From: HXMU1420-13 sp024742815
Lineage (GTDB): Bacteria; Bacteroidota; Rhodothermia; Balneolales; Balneolaceae
Length of the DNA stretch: 64,000 bases
Assembly: GCA_024742815.1 (NCBI GenBank)
Contig: JANSXX010000006.1
Location: 62,001 to 126,000, forward strand
Direction of reading: 5' to 3'
Below the pieces are notes generated by a model. It was not told the origin of the DNA and did no database searches. It saw only the letters and a list, made by a program, of their open reading frames with translations. Below, piece after piece: positions 25,593 to 34,860 of this stretch; within the stretch, counting starts at the first letter, position 1; each line of letters begins with the position of its first letter. The position numbers and the translations under genes were made by a program.

Positions 25593-27887
25593 CTAATCGA
25601 TAACCTGAAGGGGGGCTGCCCTCAACATTAATTTCTTTTGTCCTCGTTTTTTGAAAAATACGACAACTTTAGCATCCATTCCTAATCCGCTACGGCTGAT
25701 GATTTTACCGGGGCCGAATTTAGCATGCATCACCTGAGCTCCAACAACAAAGGGATCTTCACCGGCTTCGTATTCGTAATGAATAGATCCTAGAGAAGAA
25801 GAACCTGTTTTTTTGGTTTTAGGTTTCTGCCAATCGTATTCAACATAACTTGAAGTATGGTTATCGTCCGATGTTCCCTCATAACTAAATCGATCATTTT
25901 TTTGAGAAATGGTAGCACCCGTTTCAGTTCGTACCACACCCGGATCCACTTCATCCAGAAAACGGGAGCGAAGCTGTTGCTGTTCTTCACCAAATTTAAA
26001 GCGCGATTTACAATAGCTAAAATACAAACGTTCTTCGGCACGAGTGATGGCCACATAAAATAATCGACGTTCTTCTTCGATGTCTGCATCAAAACCATCA
26101 CGGCCACCAACCGGGAAAAGGTTTTCTTCTAAACCAACCACAAACACCACAGGAAACTCGAGTCCTTTTGAACCGTGCACAGTCATCAACGTAATGGCAG
26201 GCTTATTTTCGTCGAATTTGTCTCCGTCAGTAATCAGGCTGATTTCTTGCAAGAATGCGCTTAACGATGATTTAGCTTTTCCACGCTCGTAGTAGGAGAT
26301 TGCGTTTTGGAGTTCGATAATGTTCTCACGTCGCATCATCGATTCGTGGGAATTCTCCTCAACCAACGCCTTCATATATCCAGATTGCTCAAGCACATTT
26401 CTTGTAGCTTCAGAGATGGTGATTCCCATCGCCAAATCGGATCGGATTTTATTTATCATATCCACGAACTCTCGAATACGCACTTTCGCTGGTTTGTACA
26501 CATTGCTGTCTTCCACATTTTCGAGGATATCCCACATAGTTTGCCCGGTTTCCCGTGCTTGCCTACGTAAATCATTGATCGATTTATTACCGATTCCACG
26601 CGACGGTTCGTTGATGATACGTACCAAATTGGTTTCATCGTGTTTGTTCACCAACAGCGTGAGATAAGCGAGCACATCTTTAATCTCTTTCCGCTGATAG
26701 AAAGAGAGACCACCAATCAACTGATAGGCGAGGTCGTGCCGGCGTAATGCTTCTTCAAATACTCTGGATTGGTAATTGGTACGGTAGAGGATGGCTACCT
26801 GATTATTTGTGTATCCATGCCTCATTTTTAAATCGATGATATGCTGTGCTACTCGATTTGCCTCATCTCTCTCATCATAGTTTTGAAGCAGAATAACCGG
26901 ATCTCCTAAACCTTGCTCTGTCCATAGGGTTTTATCAAGCTGATTACTGTTTTTCTTGATGATAGAATCGGCACATTGAAGGATCGATTTCGATGACCGA
27001 TAGTTTTGCTCTAACGGCACTTGTTTAGCGTTCTCGTAATCTTCCTTAAAGTTCAGAATATTCGAAATATCTGCCCCTCGGAACGAATAAATACTTTGAG
27101 CGTCATCACCCACCACACAAATATTGTTGTACTTAGCAGCCAGCATTTTGGTCACTTTATACTGTGCGTGATTCGTATCCTGATACTCATCAATCAAAAT
27201 GTATTTAAAGCGATCCTGGTATTGTTCCAACACCTCCGGATGCTCTTCAAACAGTTGAATCGGCTTCACCAACAGGTCATCAAAGTCCATGGCATTGCTT
27301 TGTTTCAGTCGTTTTTGATACACGCTGTACACGCGAGAGGTAATATCATCGAGTGTTGAGCTTACAAAACGATGCTGATAATCATCCGGCGAAATAAGCT
27401 GATTCTTGGCATCGCTGATTTTATTTCGAATCGTTTTTGGCTTGATTTCTTTTGGATCAAAATTCAATTCTTGAAGAATCTGTTTGATCACCTGCTCCGA
27501 ATCGCTGGTATCGTAAATAGTAAAGTCTTTGCCGTAGCCTAATTTTTCTGCTTCGAATCGCAATATTTTTGAGAAGATGGAGTGGAAGGTACCCATCCAT
27601 AGCTTTTGCGCTTTATCTCCAATTAATTTCAAGATTCGCTCTTTCATTTCACGGGCGGCCTTGTTGGTGAAAGTAAGCGCCAGGATTTCGTTAGGTGCCG
27701 CTTTGTATTGTTGAAGGAGGTAAGCAATCCGAAAAGTAAGCACTCGAGTTTTACCCGAACCTGCACCGGCTACAATCAGTAACGGACCTTGAGTGGTAGT
27801 TACCGCTTCATGCTGTTGTTTGTTGAGACCTTTAAGAAAATCTGCCGGCTGTTGTGGCTCCTGAGGTTGAAGAGAAAAAGTTTTCAT
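25593..27887 (-). CDS. UvrD/PcrA-type ATP-dependent DNA helicase
   Basis: A 764-residue superfamily 1A helicase. Motifs in order: LNKQQHEAV (Q motif), LIVAGAGSGKTRVL (Walker A, near residue 40), LTFTNKAAREM (Ia), ILIDEYQDTN (II), VVGDDAQSIYSFRGAD (III), LEQNYRSS (IV), ITLMTVHGSKGLEFPVVFV (V) and YVAITRAEERLYFS (VI). The size, a C-terminal tail with a small basic SH3-like element (VMHAKFGPGKIIS), and the lack of a nuclease domain fit PcrA/UvrD. It unwinds DNA in repair and replication restart. A hairpin (27899-27924) ends only 11 bp before its start codon. Confidence 0.95.
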   Translation of the reverse strand: MKTFSLQPQEPQQPADFLKGLNKQQHEAVTTTQGPLLIVAGAGSGKTRVLTFRIAYLLQQYKAAPNEILALTFTNKAAREMKERILKLIGDKAQKLWMGTFHSIFSKILRFEAEKLGYGKDFTIYDTSDSEQVIKQILQELNFDPKEIKPKTIRNKISDAKNQLISPDDYQHRFVSSTLDDITSRVYSVYQKRLKQSNAMDFDDLLVKPIQLFEEHPEVLEQYQDRFKYILIDEYQDTNHAQYKVTKMLAAKYNNICVVGDDAQSIYSFRGADISNILNFKEDYENAKQVPLEQNYRSSKSILQCADSIIKKNSNQLDKTLWTEQGLGDPVILLQNYDERDEANRVAQHIIDLKMRHGYTNNQVAILYRTNYQSRVFEEALRRHDLAYQLIGGLSFYQRKEIKDVLAYLTLLVNKHDETNLVRIINEPSRGIGNKSINDLRRQARETGQTMWDILENVEDSNVYKPAKVRIREFVDMINKIRSDLAMGITISEATRNVLEQSGYMKALVEENSHESMMRRENIIELQNAISYYERGKAKSSLSAFLQEISLITDGDKFDENKPAITLMTVHGSKGLEFPVVFVVGLEENLFPVGGRDGFDADIEEERRLFYVAITRAEERLYFSYCKSRFKFGEEQQQLRSRFLDEVDPGVVRTETGATISQKNDRFSYEGTSDDNHTSSYVEYDWQKPKTKKTGSSSLGSIHYEYEAGEDPFVVGAQVMHAKFGPGKIISRSGLGMDAKVVVFFKKRGQKKLMLRAAPLQVID

Positions 27888-27892
27888 ACATC

Positions 27893-27924
27893 TAAAATAA
27901 GCGAAAGATTAAAACCTTCCGCTT
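27893..27924 (-). terminator. Hairpin just upstream of the uvrD start; terminator or leader structure
   Basis: On the minus strand AAGCGGAAGG (27924-27915) pairs with TCTTTCGCTT (27908-27899) over 10 bp including two G-U pairs, followed by four T residues. It could end valS transcripts. It lies a few nucleotides before the uvrD ATG, so uvrD mRNA starting upstream would carry it in the leader. Confidence 0.5.
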
Positions 27925-27945
27925 GTGAAAAAATCTATTTTTACC

Positions 27946-27971
27946 AAATGAGGAGTTTAAACTCCTCATTT
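27946..27971. terminator. Perfect 26-bp palindrome downstream of valS
   Basis: The sequence AAATGAGGAGTTT followed directly by its reverse complement spans 26 bp, 41 bp after the end of valS. It would fold into a strong hairpin and probably ends the valS transcript, though the T-tract is short. A protein-binding site is an alternative reading. Confidence 0.55.
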
Positions 27972-28012
27972 ATGAAACAGGATTCATTAATCGTCCTGCT
28001 ATCAAATTTAAA

Positions 28013-30682
28013 TCACGCAAAATCTTTAAGCTGTTCTTTCAGCTTAGCCAAATTTGCCTCACCATCACGCTTTTTATTGCGTTCGTTTTCAACCACTGCA
28101 TCCGGGGCATTGTTCACAAAATTGGCGTTGTTCAATTTTCCATTTACACCTTTCAACCAGCCTTCGATACGCTTGATTTCACTTTCGATACGCTCGCGCT
28201 CTTTATCAACGTCGATGAGTCCGGCCAAGGGGACATACAATTCATGGCCATCTACCAGCGATGACGAACATGCTTTGGGCTTTTCAACATTCGCACCAAT
28301 GGTAATCGCACTTAACGACTGCAATTGCTCCAAAATCCATTGATTGGAGTTCAAATTCTCCGCTACTTCGGTTTTGGTTGTTTTGATAAGAATTTCCAAC
28401 TCAGCCTTTGGCGAAAGCTGCATTTCTGCTCTGATGTTTCTGATCGAAGAAACGAATTGCTGGAACAGTTTGAAGGTCTCGGCATCTGCAGTACGATCAG
28501 CTTTCTCATCATACGTTGGCCATTCTGAGATACAGAGTGCGTTGTCTGAACTACGCTCCTGAATGTACTGCCAGATTTCTTCTGAAATAAACGGCATAAA
28601 TGGGTGAAGCAACTTCATCAACACTTCGAAGAAACCGAGGGCTACATTCATCTTTTGGGGATCGAATTCTTTACCGTATTCCGGTTTAGCCAGCTCGATG
28701 TACCAATCACAGAAATCATCCCAAATCAACGAGTACACGCTCTTGAGTGCATCATTTAAGCGATAGCTTGCAAAGTTCTCGTCCACCTCTTTAATGGTTT
28801 GCTGGATGCGTGTCATCATCCAACGATCGGCCAGATTACTCTCATCGATTTCTAAGGTTGGCTGATATTCAACACCTTCCTTCATGTTGAGGGTTAGGAA
28901 GCGGAAAGCATTCCAGATCTTGTTAGAAAACTTTTTGCCTTGCTCACAAATCGAAGGATCAAAAGGCAGATCGTTTCCGGCAGGAGTGGAGAAGAGCATT
29001 CCCATACGAACACCATCGGCGCCGTAAGTAGAAATCAGCTCCAACGGATCGGGTGAATTCCCTAAACTCTTGCTCATTTTTCGTCCGAGTTTATCCCGCA
29101 CAATACCGGTGTAATACACATTCTCAAATGGAAGCTCGTTGCGGTATTCGTATCCGGCAATAATCATGCGTGCTACCCAGAAAAACATGATTTCCGGAGC
29201 AGTAACCAAATCTTTCGTGGGGTAGTAGTAATCCACCTCTTCATCGGTATAAAAACCATCAAACACAGAAATAGGCCATAACCAAGAACTGAACCAGGTG
29301 TCGAGAACGTCCTCATCCTGACGTAAATCACTGAACGCCATTTCCTGATCACCTGTTTTCTCGCGAGCTAGTTCGAGGGCGTCTTCTTCGTCTTTGGCAA
29401 CCACAAAATCGTTTTCGCCATCGCCGTAATAGAAAGCCGGAATTCGATGTCCCCACCAGAGCTGACGAGAAATACACCAGTCTTTCACATTTTCCATCCA
29501 ATGGCGGTAGGTATTTTTGAATTTCGGAGGATGAAATTGAATATTGTCATTCATCACATTTTCAAGAGCAGGTTGCGCTAATTCTTTCATCGAAACCCAC
29601 CATTGCAGCGATAATCGTGGTTCAATAACCACATCGGTTCGCTCCGAATAGCCTACTTTGTTTTTGTAATCTTCGATGGAAACCAAATTGCCCGCTGTTT
29701 CCAGGTCTTTGGCGATTTGCTTTCGAACTTCAAAACGGTCCATTCCAATGTAGAGCTCACCTTCTTCACTTACCGTACCATCCGCATTCATCATGTTGAT
29801 GGTTTCCAAATTGTGGCGCTGACCTAATTCGTAATCGTTTACATCGTGGGCAGGGGTTACTTTCAGGCATCCCGTTCCGAATTCCATGTCCACGTAATCA
29901 TCGAGAATGATGGGCACTTCTCGATTTACAAGCGGAACAACCACGCGTTTACCGTGAAGATGCGTGTAGCGTTCATCATTCGGATTAATGCACACCGCAG
30001 TGTCGCCGAGAATGGTTTCGGGTCGAGTAGTAGCGATGGTTACAAAATCTGAAGAATCTACAATCTGATAGCGAACGTGATACAGCTTCGAATTCACTTC
30101 CTTGTGAATTACCTCTTCATCGCTTAGCGCCGTTTTTGCGGATGGATCCCAATTGATCATCCGAGCTCCGCGATAAATCTTCCCTTTGTTGTACAGATCG
30201 ATAAAAGTGTCGATTACGCTTTCCGAGTACTTATCGTCCATTGTAAACGAAGTGCGTTTCCAATCGCAGCTGGCTCCTAATTTCTTAAGCTGCTCAAGGA
30301 TGATTCCTCCGTGCTTGTGGGTCCATTCCCAGGCATGCTCTAAAAATTCATCACGACTCAAATCTCCTTTTTTGATGCCTTCTTCACGTAGCTTTCGCAC
30401 TACTTTTGCTTCAGTAGCAATAGAAGCGTGATCGGTTCCCGGAACCCAACAGGCGTTGTAGCCTTGCATACGAGCTCTGCGAATCAACACATCCTGAATG
30501 GTGTTGTTGAGCATGTGTCCCATGTGTAAAACGCCCGTTACATTCGGCGGTGGAATTACAATGGTGTATGGCTCTTTAGAGTGATCAACTTGAGAATAGA
30601 AGTAGCCTTGCTCCATCCAATAGGCATACCATTTATCTTCAATATTCGAAGGATCGTATTTTGAGGGAATTTCTTTTTTCAT
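28013..30682 (-). CDS. valS: Valyl-tRNA synthetase
   Basis: An 889-residue class I synthetase charging tRNA-Val. The HIGH motif appears as PPPNVTGVLHMGHML (residues about 45-59) and KMSKS as RKMSKSLGNSPDPLE. The editing domain lies between them (around TIATTRPETILGDTAV). An anticodon-binding helical domain follows, and the end is a coiled-coil arm (DKERERIESEIKRIEGWL) that is typical of ValRS. The ATG start at 30682 gives the usual N-terminus with IPSKYDPSNIEDKWY. It is transcribed away from the GxxExxY cassette, whose left inverted repeat starts 10 bp before the valS start codon. Confidence 0.98.
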   Translation of the reverse strand: MKKEIPSKYDPSNIEDKWYAYWMEQGYFYSQVDHSKEPYTIVIPPPNVTGVLHMGHMLNNTIQDVLIRRARMQGYNACWVPGTDHASIATEAKVVRKLREEGIKKGDLSRDEFLEHAWEWTHKHGGIILEQLKKLGASCDWKRTSFTMDDKYSESVIDTFIDLYNKGKIYRGARMINWDPSAKTALSDEEVIHKEVNSKLYHVRYQIVDSSDFVTIATTRPETILGDTAVCINPNDERYTHLHGKRVVVPLVNREVPIILDDYVDMEFGTGCLKVTPAHDVNDYELGQRHNLETINMMNADGTVSEEGELYIGMDRFEVRKQIAKDLETAGNLVSIEDYKNKVGYSERTDVVIEPRLSLQWWVSMKELAQPALENVMNDNIQFHPPKFKNTYRHWMENVKDWCISRQLWWGHRIPAFYYGDGENDFVVAKDEEDALELAREKTGDQEMAFSDLRQDEDVLDTWFSSWLWPISVFDGFYTDEEVDYYYPTKDLVTAPEIMFFWVARMIIAGYEYRNELPFENVYYTGIVRDKLGRKMSKSLGNSPDPLELISTYGADGVRMGMLFSTPAGNDLPFDPSICEQGKKFSNKIWNAFRFLTLNMKEGVEYQPTLEIDESNLADRWMMTRIQQTIKEVDENFASYRLNDALKSVYSLIWDDFCDWYIELAKPEYGKEFDPQKMNVALGFFEVLMKLLHPFMPFISEEIWQYIQERSSDNALCISEWPTYDEKADRTADAETFKLFQQFVSSIRNIRAEMQLSPKAELEILIKTTKTEVAENLNSNQWILEQLQSLSAITIGANVEKPKACSSSLVDGHELYVPLAGLIDVDKERERIESEIKRIEGWLKGVNGKLNNANFVNNAPDAVVENERNKKRDGEANLAKLKEQLKDFA

Positions 30683-30692
30683 TGACTAATTT

Positions 30693-30719
30693 ACCACTGA
30701 GTACTCAGAGGGCACTGAG
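30693..30719. repeat. Left inverted repeat of the GxxExxY cassette (three 9-mers)
   Basis: Three adjacent 9-bp units, ACCACTGAG, TACTCAGAG and GGCACTGAG, all variants of one motif. The 29 bp 30693-30721 match the reverse complement of 31209-31237 at 24 positions, so the two repeats bracket the gene at 30828-31205. It sits 10 bp upstream of the valS start. Confidence 0.75.
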
Positions 30720-30827
30720 TTTATATTTAATGTGAAAGCTTTAGTTCGTAAGTTCAATAAATCTATGGAAATTGTTACTCGATCGATGATTATCAATAAA
30801 CTTTGCGTGAACACAGAGCAATCAGAA

Positions 30828-31205
30828 TTAATTAACAATTCGTTTTATACCTCTTTTCATCAAGGTAACATTAAAGTTCAATAATAGGCCAACGTTATAA
30901 TTTCCTAGTTTTAAATAACTAAGAACTTGCGCTGTATGAATTGGTTGCAAGCGTTCTACACTTTTCAATTCGAGAACTAAGCAATTCTCAACAAGCAAAT
31001 CTATACGATATCCGCAATCTAAACTGACTTCTTCGAATTTAACGGGTATTGGTTTTTCCCTTTCAACTGAAAGTCCGTCTTTTATTAATAAATAACTTAA
31101 GCACTCTTGATATGCCGATTCTAACAATCCCGGACCTAATTCACGATGCACATGAATTGCCGCACCAATTACTTTTTCAGTAAGATCTTGCAGCTTATAA
31201 CTCAT
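30828..31205 (-). CDS. GxxExxY protein (PD-(D/E)XK nuclease-like fold)
   Basis: A 125-residue protein with the name-giving motif GLLESAYQECLSYLL (GxxExxY), HVHRELGPG before it, and the core DCGYRIDLLVENCLVLELKSV. The last supplies the D...ExK residues (RIDLLVE, LELKS) of the PD-(D/E)XK nuclease superfamily. The family is widespread in Bacteroidota and environmental bacteria, of unknown function, and often seems to lie in interspersed positions between unrelated housekeeping genes, as here between valS and rsmB. Inverted repeats of three 9-mers lie on both sides, suggesting that gene and repeats moved as one unit. A DNA-cleaving role is inferred from fold only. Confidence 0.88.
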   Translation of the reverse strand: MSYKLQDLTEKVIGAAIHVHRELGPGLLESAYQECLSYLLIKDGLSVEREKPIPVKFEEVSLDCGYRIDLLVENCLVLELKSVERLQPIHTAQVLSYLKLGNYNVGLLLNFNVTLMKRGIKRIVN

Positions 31206-31210
31206 ATTAA

Positions 31211-31237
31211 CTCAGTGTGCTCCGTGTTCTCAGTGGT
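31211..31237. repeat. Right inverted repeat of the GxxExxY cassette (three 9-mers)
   Basis: On the plus strand three contiguous 9-mers, CTCAGTGTG, CTCCGTGTT and CTCAGTGGT, are reverse-complement relatives of the left repeat. The repeat begins 6 bp upstream of the start codon of the GxxExxY gene, so its promoter may overlap the repeat. Confidence 0.75.
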
Positions 31238-31276
31238 TAATTGAAAGCGTTCTCATGGCTTATCTAAATAAAGGGC

Positions 31277-31315
31277 GAGTTACAAAGTGAAATTTTCTCT
31301 GTCACTTTGTAACTC
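31277..31315. repeat. 14-bp perfect inverted repeat downstream of rsmB
   Basis: GAGTTACAAAGTGA (31277-31290) and its exact complement (31302-31315) enclose an 11-nt loop, starting 7 bp after the rsmB stop. Neither side has a good T-tract. It may still act as the rsmB terminator or protect the 3' end of its mRNA. Confidence 0.7.
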
Positions 31316-31321
31316 TGTAAC

Positions 31322-32644
31322 TTACTTGACACGCTCTAAAAGAACACCAAAGTGTCCGTCGCAGCCGTGTTTATGTGGGAAGGTTTGGTAAGCTAGTCCA
31401 TCTTCGGTAAGTACTTCTTCAGGTACAAAATCTTCTAATGGCTGTAGCTCGAAGTTATCATCCATTTTATCGATCAACTTCTTGATCTGCTCCATGTTTT
31501 CTTCCGGCTCTAGCGAACAGGTGCTATATACTAAACGTCCACCAACTTTCACCATATTGGCAGCTTCTTCCAGTAATTGCTCCTGAAGTTCAACTGCTTT
31601 CTTAAGACCTTCTTCATCTCTTCTCCAACGTAAATCAGCACGTTTGCTCAATACTCCGGTTCCCGTACAAGGTGCATCAAGTAAAACGGCGTCCGCAAGT
31701 GGAAGAGATAGTTCTAGTACATCTCCACGGCGGATTTTAATATTCTCAGCACCATGACTAATTGCACTCTCTGCCAGTTTTTCGAGTCGATCTGCAGAAA
31801 TATCCACAGAAAGAATATCACTTTGAGCTTCCGTGAGATCTGAAATCATGATAGATTTGGTTCCCGGTGCTGCACACAAATCGTAAATTTTTTCACCCGG
31901 CTGAGGATCGAGTACAAATGGAGCAAGACCGGCAGCAATATCCTGAACCTGACAAAGTCCTTTGGTAAGCAACCCTTTTTCGATGAATGGTTGTACGCTA
32001 TCCACCTTGTAGAAATTTGGTAACCAATCACTGGCTTCAAATTCTACTCCCATTTTGTCCATACGTAGCTCGAAGTTTTCCGGCTTAGTACGGAGGGTGT
32101 TTACTCGCACATAGTAATTTGGGCGAGTGTTATTGGCTTGCATCAACTGAAACGCTTCACGCTCACCGAAACGCTTACTCCATCGGGCAACCATCCACTC
32201 GGGGTGAGAGAAAGTAGTAGCAACCAATTTCGTACGGTCTTTGTAGGCCGGCTTTGGAAGGTTTTCGATATCACGCTGTAGATTACGCATAATAGCATTC
32301 ACCAAATCACCGGTTTTGGAACCTAGCATTGCTTTAGCAATTTCTACTGCTTCATTGATGGCAGCATAATCCGGAGTGCTATCCATAAACAGCAGATCAT
32401 AAATACCAAGACGTAAAATATTCTTCAGTTCGGCTTTCATCTCATCCACACCGATGCTCGAGTAGTGGTCGATCAAGAAATCGAGATAACTTCTGCGACG
32501 AAAAATATTTTGCACGTATTCGCGCACTTGTGCACGTTCGCGTGGTTCCAATTCATCGGCGTAGGAGTAGTCTAGAATTTTTTTAAGATCAAATTCTATA
32601 AGTATATCAATACTTGCTGAGCGTTCTGAGAATTCAGTTTCCAA
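31322..32644 (-). CDS. rsmB: 16S rRNA (cytosine-967-C5) methyltransferase RsmB
   Basis: A 440-residue protein with an N-terminal NusB-like RNA-binding domain (about residues 10-140, including EIAKAMLGSKTGDLVNAIMR) and a C-terminal m5C methyltransferase domain. SAM motif I is YDLCAAPGTKS; motif IV, LLDAPCTGTGVLSK, and motif VI, VYSTCSLEPEENMEQ, carry the two catalytic cysteines of the RsmB/NOP2 family. It methylates C967 of 16S rRNA in E. coli. ATG start at 32644. Two tandem terminators separate it from the DUF4139 gene upstream. Confidence 0.95.
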   Translation of the reverse strand: METEFSERSASIDILIEFDLKKILDYSYADELEPRERAQVREYVQNIFRRRSYLDFLIDHYSSIGVDEMKAELKNILRLGIYDLLFMDSTPDYAAINEAVEIAKAMLGSKTGDLVNAIMRNLQRDIENLPKPAYKDRTKLVATTFSHPEWMVARWSKRFGEREAFQLMQANNTRPNYYVRVNTLRTKPENFELRMDKMGVEFEASDWLPNFYKVDSVQPFIEKGLLTKGLCQVQDIAAGLAPFVLDPQPGEKIYDLCAAPGTKSIMISDLTEAQSDILSVDISADRLEKLAESAISHGAENIKIRRGDVLELSLPLADAVLLDAPCTGTGVLSKRADLRWRRDEEGLKKAVELQEQLLEEAANMVKVGGRLVYSTCSLEPEENMEQIKKLIDKMDDNFELQPLEDFVPEEVLTEDGLAYQTFPHKHGCDGHFGVLLERVK

Positions 32645-32680
32645 GGGAGTACCGGTTTGTGATTCGAATTTATATGTATG

Positions 32681-32705
32681 AAAAAAGGTGATTTGCGGTC
32701 ACCTT
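32681..32705 (-). terminator. Intrinsic terminator
   Basis: AAGGTGA (32685-32691) pairs with TCACCTT (32699-32705), loop 7 nt. On the minus strand the stem is followed by six T residues, so it can stop transcription coming from the DUF4139 gene before rsmB. Confidence 0.75.
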
Positions 32706-32724
32706 CGGGTTGCATGCATCCAAT

Positions 32725-32753
32725 AAAACAAGCCGATGGATTAGACCGGCTTG
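32725..32753 (-). terminator. Intrinsic terminator of the DUF4139 gene
   Basis: CAAGCCG (32729-32735) pairs with CGGCTTG (32747-32753) and four T residues follow on the minus strand. It lies 79 bp after the DUF4139 stop codon, upstream of a second terminator in the same direction. Confidence 0.7.
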
Positions 32754-32831
32754 CGAACAAGAAAGATAAAGTTTTGTAGGCTGATTTGCTAGTTCTGAAT
32801 CGTTAATAATTCGTTTGCCATACTAGGCAAA

Positions 32832-34736
32832 CTACATATTCAACCGCTTTCCTTTTTGGTATTCAATTTCAAATGCCAATCGAAGTGTTTTCAACTCACC
32901 GGGCGCGAGTTCTAAATCCCACGTGATAATACCTGTTTCTTCGTCTACTTTACCATTTGATAACTCCTTTATTTTAATTTCGATCTCTTCGTTTGTCGAA
33001 ACTGGTATCTGATCCTCTATCATCAGTACTGTAGGCTCACTTTTGGTATTCTTAATGGTTATCTCGTACACTTCAAGCTCACGTATTCTATTACGGAAGA
33101 AATTTTTGGAGGAATAGTCAGTGAGTTTTTCCCGGTTGATCACGATTTGTTCATCTTTTCCTAAAGAAACAGAAAGACTGTCTTGCGTACTATTAGGATC
33201 TAAGTAACTAGTGCCCACAAAGCGATTTTCGAAGTAAATATTAGCCTCACCAGATAACAAATTCAGCGTTGAGGAATTTTCGATTTTAGCTTCGAGATAG
33301 GCAAACTCAGACAATTTAGGAACGGATCCATATTTGAAATCTCCGGAAATGTACTCCCGCTTAATGTCAACAGTGTGCGTTTTTCCATCTGAAGGAACGG
33401 AATATGGATCGGATAACTCATAACTGAAACTAGTTTGATTTCTGGTTACGTTATTTTGAATTATTGATGGTTTTTCCTGAGGAACTTCCGGTTTGTGCAT
33501 GCTGTAGCCAAGAGCGTTTCTTTCACGCTTGATTCCGGCTGCCGTGACTATAACATCATCCAGGCCAACTAGATCCGCATTCATGTAAACGATAATTTCA
33601 AAACCATTTCTCTGGATGTTAATCGGAAATCGATTGGTTGTAAAGCCCACAAACCCAACGTTTAAAATGTGGACGCCATTACTCAGATTGGACAGTATGA
33701 AATTACCATTCGTATCGGTTGAGGTTCCATTATTTGTCCCTTCAATACTTACGGTTGCTCCCGGAAGTGACTCGCCTGATTCAGCATCAATTACTTTACC
33801 GGTAACAAGACCATTGTGGGTGGTTTTTACGATTCTATTAGCAGGTTTAAATGTGTTTAACCCTCGCATAGCAGGTAAAGCAGACGGAAACGAATAACTT
33901 AAAAGGAGAGGATCTAGTGATGGCTTAATGGCATTTGATGAAGGATCACCTGAATTAATGATGAATGAGATATGCTCCCAATCTGTACCGGTTTGTTGAT
34001 AGATGTTTGCCTTATAAGTGAGCTCGATCGGCTCATCAATTGAAGAAGATCTAAAATCATAAGTAGGGTACCACCCGGCATTAGTAACCAAATACGTTAA
34101 TTCGAAATTTATTTCTAGTGGTTCTGAAGTTGATACAACAGCAATTACTTTTTTTGAATAACTCCTGTCGGTTCTTCCGCTTTCATCGATTTGCCAAATT
34201 ACATTGCTTAACTTCGATTGTAGATGGTTGAGTTCTTTATTGGCGAGATCCTGACGTTGCAGGGCACTTGTAAGATTTTCACGATAGGTAGAGAGCAAGC
34301 TGTTTATTTCATCAGCTGAAAGTTTATTCCCCGCCACAATATTTTTCGATTGATCGATAAATGCGATTTCTTTCTTTATGACCTCTAATTCTGATTGTTT
34401 TGCAACGATTTGATCCTGTAGTTCTTCTTTCCGCAGATTTAAAGCGTTAATTTTCGACGTTGATGGCAATTGATCTTTAAAACTCTGTTGTACGCTCAGA
34501 GAAACTAAGGTCCATGATCCAGAACCGGTGAGCTGAATACTTTCTTCAAGCAGGAATTCCGAAAGATTTTCAAAAATAAGTATTGATTTACCGGTTGAAA
34601 GAGAATGTTGATAGGAGCGATGTACCTGAGCCTGATTTTGATAGACCGTAACATGATCGATTTGAGTGTTTACTTTAACGGAATCGGTTTGAAGGGGCCC
34701 TGAAAGTGTAAGTATGGATAGTAGAAGTGCAAACAT
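32832..34736 (-). CDS. DUF4139 (MuiA-like) protein with inserted carboxypeptidase-regulatory and plug-like segment
   Basis: A 634-residue exported protein; the N-terminal hydrophobic stretch (residues 1-14) is a short signal. Residues 25-90 match DUF4140 and a coiled coil follows (95-180). The DUF4139 domain starts near 195 (VVSTSEPLEINFELTYLV, AGWYPTYDFR) and resumes after residue 435, ending in VEETG-like repeats of beta structure. Between them sits GLVTGKVIDAESGESLPGAT (309-328), a CarboxypepD_reg domain, then LDDVIVTAAGIKRERNALGY (392-411), which copies the segment entering the plug of SusC/TonB-dependent receptors. No barrel follows. Relatives are called mucoidy inhibitor MuiA; function is unknown. 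Confidence 0.85.
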   Translation of the reverse strand: MFALLLSILTLSGPLQTDSVKVNTQIDHVTVYQNQAQVHRSYQHSLSTGKSILIFENLSEFLLEESIQLTGSGSWTLVSLSVQQSFKDQLPSTSKINALNLRKEELQDQIVAKQSELEVIKKEIAFIDQSKNIVAGNKLSADEINSLLSTYRENLTSALQRQDLANKELNHLQSKLSNVIWQIDESGRTDRSYSKKVIAVVSTSEPLEINFELTYLVTNAGWYPTYDFRSSSIDEPIELTYKANIYQQTGTDWEHISFIINSGDPSSNAIKPSLDPLLLSYSFPSALPAMRGLNTFKPANRIVKTTHNGLVTGKVIDAESGESLPGATVSIEGTNNGTSTDTNGNFILSNLSNGVHILNVGFVGFTTNRFPINIQRNGFEIIVYMNADLVGLDDVIVTAAGIKRERNALGYSMHKPEVPQEKPSIIQNNVTRNQTSFSYELSDPYSVPSDGKTHTVDIKREYISGDFKYGSVPKLSEFAYLEAKIENSSTLNLLSGEANIYFENRFVGTSYLDPNSTQDSLSVSLGKDEQIVINREKLTDYSSKNFFRNRIRELEVYEITIKNTKSEPTVLMIEDQIPVSTNEEIEIKIKELSNGKVDEETGIITWDLELAPGELKTLRLAFEIEYQKGKRLNM

Positions 34737-34860
34737 ATTGGTAAGGTTCGTTAGAGTTCATCAAAAAAGTGATGAATAAAACATAGCCTTACACCTGCAT
34801 AGTCATGCTATGTAAACAAATGCTAACACTAAATTTATAGAGGGATTTCTCGGCTAGTAT

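Noticed and set aside
30828..31205. Toxin-antitoxin toxin
   Set aside because: GxxExxY proteins have a nuclease-like fold, but there is no partner antitoxin gene within the repeats.
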